From NCBI RefSeq assembly GCF_004361855.1, contig NZ_SNWQ01000017.1, positions 62,001 through 126,000 on the forward strand: DNA of 64,000 nt, written 5' to 3'. This DNA comes from Kribbella caucasensis. Lineage in GTDB: Bacteria; Actinomycetota; Actinomycetes; Propionibacteriales; Kribbellaceae. The translations under genes were made by a program, and so were the position numbers. The notes beneath the pieces are model-generated. The model was given only the letters and a program-made list of their open reading frames with translations, made no database searches and had not been told where the DNA came from. This document shows, piece after piece, positions 9,901-18,203 of this stretch (positions are counted from its first letter, which is position 1; every line of letters starts with the position of its first letter).

Positions 9901-12900
9901 CAGCCGGGTCCGCGACCCGCAGCGGCCGGTCGACCAGCACACCGACTTCGGTTACATCGAGTCGACGACCGACTCATGGTCGAACGGCCGGGTGCAGTCG
10001 ATCACCGATCGGCGCGGCAAGGCGACCACGTTCACCTATGCCGATGTCAACGGCGCGGACCTCGATGGCATGCAGGCGACCGTGAGCGACGCGAACCAGC
10101 ACACGACCAGCTACGTCATCGACGACTACGGACGACCCTCGTCGGCGACCAACCCCACCGGCAAGACGACCACGCTGACCTGGGATGGCGACAACAACGT
10201 GTCGCGGCTCGCGGAAGCCAACGGGGCCGTCACTACCTGGACGTACGACTATGCGACCGGTTCGCCCCTGACGATCACCGATCCGGAGCAGAACAAGACA
10301 TCGTCCCCCAAACGCACGATCCTCACCTATCAAACGCCCGGCGTCGACGCCGATGGCGCGCCCATCGCGCGCCTGAACCAGAAGGTCAGTCCGTCCGGCG
10401 CCACCTGGGCATTCGAGTACGACGCCAGGGGCAATCTCACAGCCGTCACCGACCCCGCCGGTGTTGCCACGACCGGGATCGCCACCGACTACCGAACGAC
10501 CTACACCTACGACACTGCTAGAGGTCTGCTGCTCAGCATGACCGACGCCAACCAGCACACGACCGTCTACTCCAAGGTCGTGAACAACGTGATCCAGCCC
10601 CCGGACTACCACTCGTCCGGATCGCCGCAGACGATTACCGACGCGCTCGGCAACGCCACGAGCTTCACCTACGACGTGCGCGGCAATGTCCTCAGTGTGA
10701 AGGACGCCAACGACGCGATCACCACGCAGACCTACGACGGTTTCGGCCGGCCGAAGGTGGCTACCGTTCCGATCGACCGCGCAAACAACCTCTTCGCCGG
10801 CACCACCACGTCGTACGACCGCAACGACAACGTGGTCGAGACGATCGCGCCGAACGGTGCGGTGACGACCAACACCTACGACGCGGTCGACCAGCTGATC
10901 GAAACGAGACTGCCCCGGCCGACAGTCGAGGAACGCAAGATCACCAACACGTACGACCCGGTGGGCAACCTGTTGACCCGGGTCGACCCGCAGGGCAACG
11001 TGGCCGGTGCGACCGGGCACACGACACGGTTCTCCTACGACGTGCTCGACCAGCTCCTGTCGGTTACCGACGCCAAGGGCGGCATCACCGGCTACAGCTA
11101 CGACACAGTCGGCAACTTGCTCCAAGTAGTGGACCCAATCAAGTCCGCGACGCCCGCGACCGACGACTACACCGCGAAGTACGGCTACGACCTGAACCAC
11201 CGACAGACCAGCACCACGGATGCCGCCGGTCACACTAGCCGCACCCAGTACGACGTCGATGGCCAGGTCGCGCGCACGATCGATGCTGATGGCAACATCA
11301 CGGCACTGACCCGTGACAAGCGTGGCCTGGTCACGACGGTTCAGACCCCGTACGACGTCGCGGGGCCAGGTGTCGACTACATCACGGCCGGCTTCGCCTA
11401 CGACCAAGTCGGCAACCGGACGCAAACGATCCAGCCGCGAGGCATGGCGACCGCACTCGCCGGCGACTACACCGAGACGGTCACCTACGACGAGTTGAAC
11501 CGGCCGTCCAAGCGAACCCTGCCGTACAACAGCGCGGACGCCGTCTACAAGAACCCGGTCAATGTCAGCTACACCTACGACAAGATCGGCAATCTGACCG
11601 GGGTCACCGACCCGACAGACACCGCGACGCAGGTCTGGAACCGCTACACCCACTTCGACAACGGCTGGATCAAGACCAGCACGGACCCGTTCGGGATCCA
11701 GACCGACTACGCCTACACCGAGACCGGCCAGCAGAAGGCTCGCACCCTGACCTCCGCGGCAGGCACGGCCAAGCGCGAGATGACCTGGATCTACAACGCT
11801 GACGGCAGCCTGAAGAGCCGCAGCGACTTCGGGGCACCCGCAGGTATCTCGGAGGTGCTGGCAGACAACTCCGACCAGCAGGCCACTACGCCGGTCGGAA
11901 CCTGGCCCGTCGCGAGTACCAGTACCGGCTATTGGGGTTACAACTACCAGACTCACGCCGCCGGAACCGGCACGAACACGTTCACCTGGGACCTCACGAT
12001 CCCGACCACGGGCAGCTACGAGGTCAAGGTCCGCTACCCGCAGGTGACCGGTGCGGCGACCAATGCGCAGTACACGGTCAACCACGCCACCGGCTCGACC
12101 CCGGTAACGGTGAACCAGAGCACGAACGCGGGCACTTGGGTCAGCCTCGGCACGTACACCTTCAATGAGGGCGTCGGGAAGAGCGTCAAGGTCACTGACG
12201 CCGCAAATGGGACCGTCGTCGCTGACGCGGTGATGCTGGTTCGCAACGACCCGGCCGTGCCGCGGGAGAGCAAGGACCTCGCCTACACGTACGACGTGAA
12301 CGGCAACCTCACCACGGTCGACAACACCGCTGGCGGCTCCACCGACTACGGCGTCGCGTACGACGAGTTGAATCGGCCGACCAGGGTCACTGAAACCACT
12401 GGCGCGAACAACGCGACAACGGACTACACCTTCGACCCGGTCGGTCATCCGGACACGGTGACGATCAACCAGTTGGCGCCGCTGAAGGACCAGTTCTACG
12501 ACTACACCTGGGACGTACGCGGTCTGCTCGGATCGGTCAAGACCGGCGAGACCGCATCGGACCCGGCGGCGAAGACCACCAGTTACACGTACAACAACCT
12601 CGGTCAGCGGGCCACGGAGACGAAGGGCAACCAAAACAAGGTCACCTTCTCCTGGTTCGACAACGGCCTGATGACCTCCTCGCGCGAGGTTAAGCCCAAC
12701 GGCACCAGCCTGGTCGCCGAACACATCATGGGCTACGACCTCGACGGCAACCGAATCACCGACGCCGCCAAGGTCCTGAACAGCGACACCAAGGCAATCG
12801 ACTCCTCCACCGCGGCCTACACCTACGAGCCCCGCGGCCGCGTAACCGGGGTAGTGCGGACAGGCGCCGGCGCGGGAGACGAGTCGTACACGTACACGGC

Positions 12901-14440
12901 GACGTCGAACATCTCGAAACAGACCGTCTCCGGTGTGACGACGGACTTCGTGTATGACCGCAACAGGTTGCAGAAGGCCACGACTGGTGGTGCGGCGTCG
13001 TTCTACAACCACGATCCGTTTGGTCGATTGGACACGATCAGCGCCGGTGGCGTGGTGGCCGGCAGGTATCTGTATGACGGTTTCGACCGCCAGGTTGAGC
13101 AGCGGACGACTACTGGTGGGGTCACGAAGACGACGAGGTCGACGTTTGACGCGTGGGATCGGGTGGCGTCGAAGACGGATGCGGCCGGCAAGACGACGAG
13201 GTTGTCTTACCTGGGTCTGTCGTCGCAGGTGTTGGCCGAGTTGGACCAGGCAACGAACAAGCCGACCGAGGCGTTTACGTTCGACGCCTACGGTCAGCGG
13301 CTGACGCAGACCACGACGAAGACCGACGGCACGTCGGAGGACGCGTGGTACGGGTACAACCCGCACTCGGATGTGGAGACGTTGACCACGTCGACGGGTG
13401 ACACGAAGTCGACGTACGGTTACACGGCCTTCGGCAAGGACCGCTCCGGTGCTATGACGGGCGCGGACAAGCCGGGTGTGAGCACCGAGCCGTACAACGT
13501 GTACCGCTTCAACGGGAAGCGTTGGGATGCTGCTTCCGGCGACTACGACATGGGTTTCCGGACCTACAATCCGGGCTTGAACAGGTTCACGTCCCGCGAC
13601 ATGTTCAACGGCGCCCTGGCCGACCTCAACCTGGGCACCGACCCGTGGAACACCAACCGCTACACCTTCGCCGGCGGCAACCCCATCACCCGCGTCGAAC
13701 TCGACGGCCATATCAATGAGAGTCAAAGCACGGGCGGCGCCGGTGAGGTGCCAACCGTCCCGGTGGAGTCCAACGCATGCCCGCCTCCCATGGCCCGTTG
13801 CTCGACAGCGTCGGAGGACGACCCCTCGCTGGGATTCGTAGGGCCGATCTCCCCTCGCACAGTCAGCCCGCCCCTCGGAGCCAAGGCCACTGCGAAGTCC
13901 GGCCGCGCAGCGGGTCGTGTTGGTGGCGGAGTAGCGCTGCTGCTGCTGCTACTGGCGGGCGACAGCCCACAGAATCAAAGCCTCGACATCGATATGGAGG
14001 ATGAGGCGCGCAGATGCCGAGGGGGATCGGCGACCATGTCAGAGATCACCTACCACCCCTTGGATAGCAAGGGCCGCGCGACCGGAGCTGAGGCGTGCCT
14101 CAGAGGTCCGGTCCCAGCCGACGAACGGGATATAAGCCCCAATCACACGCCCCCGGGCTTCGACGCCACCGTGCATCATCGCGGTCATCTCATCGCGAAC
14201 AGCCTCGGTGGCGACAACAACCTCCCAGAGAACATCGTCGCTCAGTTCGAGGCCGTGAATAAGAGCGCGATTCGCCCCTATGAGATCGACGTACAGAAGC
14301 GGCTCGGCCGAGGTGAGACCGTCTACTACTCCGTCATCCCGGTTTATAACCTGACAACCGGATTGGTCCCAAGGGGGTTATATGTGAGCATGTCCAGTGA
14401 AAGTGGCGTGCGTACGGCTTTCATTCCCAACGTGCCCTAG
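6938..14440 (+). CDS. RHS/YD-repeat polymorphic toxin with DNA/RNA nuclease tip
   Basis: 2500 residues if counted from ATG 6938, which has no ribosome-binding site; the coherent frame actually reaches back to about 6905. Order (residues from 6938): DNRLRE domain (about 1-95 and 225-300) split by a golvesin/Xly CBD-like domain (95-218); Fn3 (310-400); second DNRLRE (410-600); RHS entry domain with 'VNLHTGNLLW' (about 740-890); YD repeats interrupted by a second golvesin-like domain (1640-1770); RHS-associated core 'YRFNGKRWDAASGDYDMGFR' to 'NPITRVELDGH' (2188-2260); then the variable tip. The tip has 'HHRGHLIANSLGGDNNLPEN', the RGH signature of non-specific DNA/RNA endonucleases (NucA/Endonuclease_NS_2 type; catalytic His about 2417). 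It is probably a secreted or surface toxin used against competitors, with immunity from the next gene. Segment 12413-13720 is duplicated downstream. Confidence 0.88.
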   Translation: MFLDAGSFNDKRRSLLKFDLSMIPTGTPIDSAQLRVHHDTTLDTAAAAATIEPRPVSAAWDESTVTWNSINTATTGGSMTFNLEQVDDQNEPRVSMVGAWPTFAYSGGTAVGNSVHYNSGTTTGDSFTWVPDITEDGDYRVDVWYVADPNRATAAPYVVTHDGVATTYNVDQTVNGSTWRALGTQHFSVGGDNKVTLKDVSGKTVVADAVRFVKAGQVVKPAGENNGTHVFSVRSLVQAWTAAQNPTANNGFVLKLPDAQEGVGTVGPRYLSSEGGRDHQTGGVSDEQAVLPKLVVRYGRASVDLAEPKKITSTGPALSWTDAFDPRATPGDAPVEYQIHRVVADAQANPYFAPSNATLVASMPKDELSFTDTTAQPNTGYYYRVAVVTKDGEVAPSRTVYVVTPAAGRIIQVIQGDIADTTLSSATPTENQNVFAGQPKLSVGNTAVAYGNQRAVLKFDTSSVPAKAKVADAKLSLWKRLGATTAPTIDFSLHKLTKGFVETQATWNQAATGSAWTGGDPGGTVLASANGADSSPARMSWAGLGLTDAVQGWVDNASVNYGVLLKLANEVTTQHRLEFWSGEYGVEPELRPQLRVDYVDPQAATFYGPETPQRMIPNIDYKFPVTVINTTSQPLAADLDLSYVWTNLDGSPVQSAGTANEADLGTTLAPGQSTEVEITVRPPANSETGKKRRTYRLNWDLNAPGDGGAWLSENGSGIKRFEQQVDVEERQPHDTDSQIQLSYGVGFEKFFQYTGTSTGAGSGAQVNLHTGNLLWTYAPISNPSIGPSTFVRLSYSSLDGTDSPVGHGFSLQTSTLTRNGSPLVFDNAKGLVSMIDGDGSSQVWMLTSSGIYEPPAGVHLALRKLTTAPSQQAWVMTRPDGTKFYFDQDGYQTSVKDPNGNTMTFAYDLGTPKRLRKVTDASGLETLNLVYDTTTGRLQTLTDRSGRTLTFAYDGNKLISLTDAAAGVDAKVFEFQYSTDSTNSNIRLSRVRDPQRPVDQHTDFGYIESTTDSWSNGRVQSITDRRGKATTFTYADVNGADLDGMQATVSDANQHTTSYVIDDYGRPSSATNPTGKTTTLTWDGDNNVSRLAEANGAVTTWTYDYATGSPLTITDPEQNKTSSPKRTILTYQTPGVDADGAPIARLNQKVSPSGATWAFEYDARGNLTAVTDPAGVATTGIATDYRTTYTYDTARGLLLSMTDANQHTTVYSKVVNNVIQPPDYHSSGSPQTITDALGNATSFTYDVRGNVLSVKDANDAITTQTYDGFGRPKVATVPIDRANNLFAGTTTSYDRNDNVVETIAPNGAVTTNTYDAVDQLIETRLPRPTVEERKITNTYDPVGNLLTRVDPQGNVAGATGHTTRFSYDVLDQLLSVTDAKGGITGYSYDTVGNLLQVVDPIKSATPATDDYTAKYGYDLNHRQTSTTDAAGHTSRTQYDVDGQVARTIDADGNITALTRDKRGLVTTVQTPYDVAGPGVDYITAGFAYDQVGNRTQTIQPRGMATALAGDYTETVTYDELNRPSKRTLPYNSADAVYKNPVNVSYTYDKIGNLTGVTDPTDTATQVWNRYTHFDNGWIKTSTDPFGIQTDYAYTETGQQKARTLTSAAGTAKREMTWIYNADGSLKSRSDFGAPAGISEVLADNSDQQATTPVGTWPVASTSTGYWGYNYQTHAAGTGTNTFTWDLTIPTTGSYEVKVRYPQVTGAATNAQYTVNHATGSTPVTVNQSTNAGTWVSLGTYTFNEGVGKSVKVTDAANGTVVADAVMLVRNDPAVPRESKDLAYTYDVNGNLTTVDNTAGGSTDYGVAYDELNRPTRVTETTGANNATTDYTFDPVGHPDTVTINQLAPLKDQFYDYTWDVRGLLGSVKTGETASDPAAKTTSYTYNNLGQRATETKGNQNKVTFSWFDNGLMTSSREVKPNGTSLVAEHIMGYDLDGNRITDAAKVLNSDTKAIDSSTAAYTYEPRGRVTGVVRTGAGAGDESYTYTATSNISKQTVSGVTTDFVYDRNRLQKATTGGAASFYNHDPFGRLDTISAGGVVAGRYLYDGFDRQVEQRTTTGGVTKTTRSTFDAWDRVASKTDAAGKTTRLSYLGLSSQVLAELDQATNKPTEAFTFDAYGQRLTQTTTKTDGTSEDAWYGYNPHSDVETLTTSTGDTKSTYGYTAFGKDRSGAMTGADKPGVSTEPYNVYRFNGKRWDAASGDYDMGFRTYNPGLNRFTSRDMFNGALADLNLGTDPWNTNRYTFAGGNPITRVELDGHINESQSTGGAGEVPTVPVESNACPPPMARCSTASEDDPSLGFVGPISPRTVSPPLGAKATAKSGRAAGRVGGGVALLLLLLAGDSPQNQSLDIDMEDEARRCRGGSATMSEITYHPLDSKGRATGAEACLRGPVPADERDISPNHTPPGFDATVHHRGHLIANSLGGDNNLPENIVAQFEAVNKSAIRPYEIDVQKRLGRGETVYYSVIPVYNLTTGLVPRGLYVSMSSESGVRTAFIPNVP
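12413..13720 (+). repeat. RHS core direct repeat, copy 1 (within the main gene)
   Basis: 1308 bases running from codons for 'ATTDYTFDPVGHP' to 'ELDGHINE' are repeated nearly base for base at 15177-16481. The lengths differ by one codon ('TTGGAASFYN' here, 'TSGTSSFYN' there). The 5' part is almost identical for hundreds of bases; the 3' part has mostly synonymous changes. Confidence 0.95.
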
Positions 14441-14474
14441 GTGCCTGAGCGGGGCAGAAAGACGGTGCTACAGC

Positions 14475-15164
14475 ATGACCTTGTCGGAACCGGATGTCGG
14501 GGCGCTGTTCGCGCACGGGGCCCGGCATCGGTGGGCGAACGGGACCACATCGCGCCTTGACGTGGTCCAGGTTGGAGATCTTGCCCTTCCGAGCGGGAAG
14601 ATCGTTGCTCGTGATCCGGCCAGGTGGGTCCACGATGATGCGGAGGAGAAGGAGCCGTTCACACTGGTCGCGCGTCCCGGGGAGTGGCGAATCTCCATCA
14701 GTGTCGTCCACTGGGACGAGTCGCCGGATCCTCGGGTGCCGCCACCGATTCGGAAGCCGACGGCGGTGAAGGCCGAGTTGGGCGATGTCGATGTCGATGT
14801 CCGAAGTTGGGAGCTTGCGTTGCGGCCAGGGCAGGAACCTCCGGCCCGCGACGCCGTCGGCTTGCCTGGCTTCAGCGTCGGCGCCGGGATGGGATGCCTC
14901 CTGGATGCCGCCGATCTCGGGTTTCTCCGCCGCTTGTGGCAGGACGACGACACGCAGAGGCTGGATTCGATCCTGGATGCGGTCGGTGCCGACGGGGCCG
15001 AGATCATCATGGACCAGGATTTGGCCGGCGGCGTACTGGTCTTCGATTGTGGAATGGGTGATGGGGTCTATCCCACCTGGATTGGCCGGGATTCGAACGG
15101 TGACCCGGTTTCGCTTGTCATCGACCTGGAATTGCTGGCGCACAGCACGGGGACGATCGAGTGA
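14475..15164 (+). CDS. DUF4241-like immunity protein for the nuclease tip
   Basis: 229 residues from ATG 14475, 35 bases after the RHS stop; the upstream extension of the frame is not protein-like. The C-terminal part carries 'AGGVLVFDCGMGDGVYPTWIGR', which resembles the G(W/Y)GDG.YP.(W/Y).G motif of DUF4241 proteins. The position directly behind a toxin tip is the standard one for a cognate immunity gene, so it likely binds and blocks the RHS nuclease in the cytoplasm. Its stop (15162-15164) is followed in the same frame, 12 bases later, by the duplicated RHS core, showing that toxin tip and immunity gene move as a unit. The ribosome-binding site is weak. Confidence 0.65.
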   Translation: MTLSEPDVGALFAHGARHRWANGTTSRLDVVQVGDLALPSGKIVARDPARWVHDDAEEKEPFTLVARPGEWRISISVVHWDESPDPRVPPPIRKPTAVKAELGDVDVDVRSWELALRPGQEPPARDAVGLPGFSVGAGMGCLLDAADLGFLRRLWQDDDTQRLDSILDAVGADGAEIIMDQDLAGGVLVFDCGMGDGVYPTWIGRDSNGDPVSLVIDLELLAHSTGTIE

Positions 15165-15176
15165 GAATGCCTCACC

Positions 15177-16481
15177 GCGACAACGGACTACACCTATGAC
15201 CCGGTCGGTCATCCGGACACGGTGACGATCAACCAGTTGGCGCCGCTGAAGGACCAGTTCTACGACTACACCTGGGACGTACGCGGTCTGCTCGGATCGG
15301 TCAAGACCGGCGAGACCGCATCGGACCCGGCGGCGAAGACCACCAGTTACACGTACAACAACCTCGGTCAGCGGGCCACGGAGACGAAGGGCAACCAAAA
15401 CAAGGTCACCTTCTCCTGGTTCGACAACGGCCTGATGACCTCCTCGCGCGAAGTCAAACCCAACGGCACCAGCCTGGTCGCCGAACACATCATGGGCTAC
15501 GACCTCGACGGCAACCGAATCAGCGACACCGCCAAGGTCCTGAACAGCGACACCAAGGCGATCGACCCCTCAACGGCCACCTACACCTACGAGCCCCGCG
15601 GCCGCGTGACCGCGGTGACACGGACAGGCGCAGGCGCAGGAAACGAGTCGTACACCTACACGGCGACATCCAACATCTCGTCCCAGACCATCGCAGGCGT
15701 TGCCACCTCCTTCGTCTACGACCGGAACAGGCTGCAGAAGGCCACCAGCGGCACCTCCTCGTTCTACAACTACGACCCGTTCGGCCGACTGGACACCATC
15801 AGCTCCGGTGGCGCGGTCACCGGCCGGTATGTGTACGACGGCTTTGACCGGGTTGTCGAGCAGCGCACCATCACCGGCGCAGTTACGAAGACGACAAAGT
15901 CGACCTATGACGCCTGGGATCGAGTCGCGTCGAAGACTGATGCGGCCGGCAAGACAAGCGCAATGTCGTATCTTGGCTTGTCCTCGCAGCTGCCGGCCGA
16001 GCTTGACACAGCAACCAACAAGCCGACCGAGGCGTACACGTTCGACGCCTATGGCCAGCGGCTGACCCAAACCACGACCAAGACCGACGGTACGTCGGAG
16101 GACGCGTGGTACGGGTACAACCCGCACTCGGACGTGGAGACGCTGACCACGTCGACCGGCGACACCGAGTCGACCTACGGCTACACGGCCTTCGGCAAGG
16201 ACCGCGCCGGCGCCATGAGCGGCGCGGACAAGCCGGGCGTGAGCACCGAGCCGTACAACGTCTACCGCTTCAACGGCAAGCGTTGGGACGCCGCTTCCGG
16301 CGACTACGACATGGGTTTCCGAACCTACAACCCAGGCCTGAACAGATTCACCTCCCGCGACAGCTACAACGGTGCGCTGGCCGACCTGAACCTGGGAACG
16401 GACCCGTGGAACATCAACCGCTACGCCTTCGCCGGCGGCAACCCGATCACCCGCATCGAACTCGACGGCCACATCAATGAA
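15177..16481 (+). repeat. RHS core direct repeat, copy 2 (head of orphan cassette)
   Basis: 1305 bases matching 12413-13720, beginning at a GCG codon in the same phase as in the main gene. The junction is abrupt: GAGAATGCCTCACC after the immunity stop, then RHS sequence. Confidence 0.95.
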
Positions 16482-17603
16482 TCTTTGACTGCAGGCGGAG
16501 GTCGAGCCCCCGCGGCAGTGAGCGTCACGGTGGGTAGCCGCGATGTGACCGCGGACGACCCCAATGAGTTCAAGGCGGCGTACGACGCGACCAAGGCGAA
16601 GCTCATTGGCGATGGAGGCGGCCAGGGCCACGAGTCGATCATCGGTTGCAACGATGAGGAGACCTGGAAGGTCGAGGCCGGCCAGGCAACGACGTGCAGT
16701 TGGTCCGACACCCAGTTCTCCAACATGTTTGCTGAGGAACTGTGCCGGCAATCTGGCATTCGGTGCGGCCCGTACACCCCTTCAGGCGCGGGAGGGGCGG
16801 GACTCGGTCATGACGGGGGCGGCGTCCGCCTCAGCGGTGGGCCCGAGGCACCGACCGGCAGCCGGGCCGCGGCCGGCGGTTACTGCAGCTTTAGTGGTGA
16901 GACAAAGGTGGAGATGGGTGACGGCTCACGCAAGCCCATCTCGCAGGTGAAGCTCGGCGACGAGGTTCTCGCCACGGATCCGGAGACCGGTGAACGAGGA
17001 CCGCGGAAGGTTACCCATCTCTGGGTCCACACCGACAAGCTGCTGCAGCTCGAGGTAGACGGTGGTTTCCTCACCACCACTGAGGACCACCCCTTCTGGA
17101 ACGCCACCGATGGCAAGTTCGAACGCGCCGATCAGCTGGACAGCGGCGACCAACTCCTCGCGGATGACGGACAACTGGTACGGGTCATCGGCGTCCGGAC
17201 CGGATCACAGCGAGTAGCCACCGCCTACAACCTCACCGTTGACGACATCCACACCTATTATGTACTGGCGGGAACAACTCCGGTCTTGGTACACAATGCG
17301 AACTGTCCGCATTCGAATAGCATTGGAGCTGCTGCACAGGCGCGCGCGGAGCAAATTCTCGGAAAGTTCTACCCAGGAAACAAGATGCAGGTGCAGTTTA
17401 ACATCTGGACGCCTCATGGAGTCCGCAAGGTTGACATCGCTGGCGAAAACTCGCGTGGCGGATTTGATCTCTATGAGATCAAGGCGAACGGATCTAACTA
17501 TCCCAGTAGGGAGCGAGTGAAGGATCAGTGGATAGAGCAAGAACTCGGCTGGAAAACCCATGTTTTGAGATTCGATGAAACCTGTCAATGCTATTCCGAG
17601 TGA
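15177..17603 (+). CDS. Orphan RHS C-terminal cassette: core - pretoxin HINT - PD-(D/E)XK-like nuclease
   Basis: Open frame of 808 codons with no ATG start; the first GTG (15222) is inside a YD repeat and lacks a ribosome-binding site, so this is a silent cassette. After the RHS core ('YRFNGKRWDAASGDYDMGFR', 'ITRIELDGHINE') comes a linker, then a pretoxin-HINT domain starting at the Cys of 'YCSFSGETKVEMGDGSRKPI', with 'TTTEDHPFW' and ending 'PVLVHNA'; HINT domains cleave themselves to free the following toxin. The last 95 residues hold 'KVDIAGENSRGGFDLYEIKA', which fits the D...ExK pattern of PD-(D/E)XK nucleases. The toxin-coding end is clearly less GC-rich than the core. Its immunity gene is probably 17657-17974. 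Confidence 0.8.
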   Translation, partial: ATTDYTYDPVGHPDTVTINQLAPLKDQFYDYTWDVRGLLGSVKTGETASDPAAKTTSYTYNNLGQRATETKGNQNKVTFSWFDNGLMTSSREVKPNGTSLVAEHIMGYDLDGNRISDTAKVLNSDTKAIDPSTATYTYEPRGRVTAVTRTGAGAGNESYTYTATSNISSQTIAGVATSFVYDRNRLQKATSGTSSFYNYDPFGRLDTISSGGAVTGRYVYDGFDRVVEQRTITGAVTKTTKSTYDAWDRVASKTDAAGKTSAMSYLGLSSQLPAELDTATNKPTEAYTFDAYGQRLTQTTTKTDGTSEDAWYGYNPHSDVETLTTSTGDTESTYGYTAFGKDRAGAMSGADKPGVSTEPYNVYRFNGKRWDAASGDYDMGFRTYNPGLNRFTSRDSYNGALADLNLGTDPWNINRYAFAGGNPITRIELDGHINESLTAGGGRAPAAVSVTVGSRDVTADDPNEFKAAYDATKAKLIGDGGGQGHESIIGCNDEETWKVEAGQATTCSWSDTQFSNMFAEELCRQSGIRCGPYTPSGAGGAGLGHDGGGVRLSGGPEAPTGSRAAAGGYCSFSGETKVEMGDGSRKPISQVKLGDEVLATDPETGERGPRKVTHLWVHTDKLLQLEVDGGFLTTTEDHPFWNATDGKFERADQLDSGDQLLADDGQLVRVIGVRTGSQRVATAYNLTVDDIHTYYVLAGTTPVLVHNANCPHSNSIGAAAQARAEQILGKFYPGNKMQVQFNIWTPHGVRKVDIAGENSRGGFDLYEIKANGSNYPSRERVKDQWIEQELGWKTHVLRFDETCQCYSE

Positions 17604-17656
17604 ACGTGTCAATCATATTCTGACGCGTCTGCGCCGCGAGAGAAGGGGGAGTGAAA

Positions 17657-17974
17657 ATGGGACTCGACTACGCTTTCTGGAAGTCCGGAGAAGGGTCTCG
17701 TGACGAGATATATGCAGATCTCGGTGAGGGTCGGTCCGGTCGGCTAGCTCAGAGTGAGGACGTCTGGGAGTTCCGTGGTCGCCTGCTTGAGTTCTGGCCA
17801 GAACTCCGGGAGTCCATTGAGCCCTGGGAGGAAGACCCGAAATTCGATCCTGCCGATCTATCTAAGTATGTCGTGATTAATATTCACGCTTCCGATGTAA
17901 ACAAGATGGCGGCGGTTTGGGAGATTGCTGAACGATGTCATCTCGTCGCGTATGATCCACTCCATCAGGCATAG
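17657..17974 (+). CDS. Probable immunity protein for the orphan HINT-nuclease
   Basis: 105 residues from ATG 17657, preceded by AAGGGGGA at 17643-17650 with 6-base spacing; the GTG at 17651 overlaps that site and is rejected. The protein is small, acidic and soluble ('GLDYAFWKSGEG', 'LEFWPELRESIEPWEEDP', 'NIHASDVNKMAAVWEIAERC'), with no signal peptide or membrane segment. I do not recognise the family with certainty. Position 53 bases behind a toxin domain, size and acidity all fit an immunity protein. Composition is AT-richer than the flanking operons, as for the toxin end before it. Confidence 0.6.
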   Translation: MGLDYAFWKSGEGSRDEIYADLGEGRSGRLAQSEDVWEFRGRLLEFWPELRESIEPWEEDPKFDPADLSKYVVINIHASDVNKMAAVWEIAERCHLVAYDPLHQA

Positions 17975-18101
17975 CTGATCGCCAAACCCTCGGATACGCG
18001 CCTACGAACGGCCTTAAGGCCCTGCCAAAGTCGGCGTGTAGGGCTGTGGCCTGCCGTTTGTGGCGTGGCGTGTGGTGTGTGACGGGTGGCGTGTGGGGGT
18101 T

Positions 18102-18131
18102 TTGGATGGACGTTCTCACCTCACCATCCAA
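18102..18131. repeat. Inverted repeat before the 18204 gene
   Basis: TTGGATGG (18102-18109) and CCATCCAA (18124-18131) pair perfectly around a 14-base loop. Looser complementarity continues outward (GTGTGGGGG against CCCGAGGGACCACACCC), giving a hairpin of about 80 bases. It could be a terminator for the preceding immunity gene, or a cassette-boundary element. The rest of 17975-18203 holds no gene I can support; GGCCTTAAGGCC near 18012 is a short palindrome. Confidence 0.4.
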
Positions 18132-18203
18132 CCCGAGGGACCACACCCGCCGATGCCATCTTCGCCTACGACACCTGACTGTCTAACAAGGAGGGAACAT
18201 GCG

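Noticed and set aside
9974..13726. 1250-codon open frame on the minus strand inside the RHS gene
   Set aside because: It is the antisense of YD repeats in high-GC DNA; the translation is Val/Arg/Gly-rich and low in complexity, with no domain or ribosome-binding site.
15222..17603. Independent RHS gene starting at GTG 15222
   Set aside because: This GTG is an ordinary Val codon within a YD repeat, identical to one inside the main gene, and has no ribosome-binding site.
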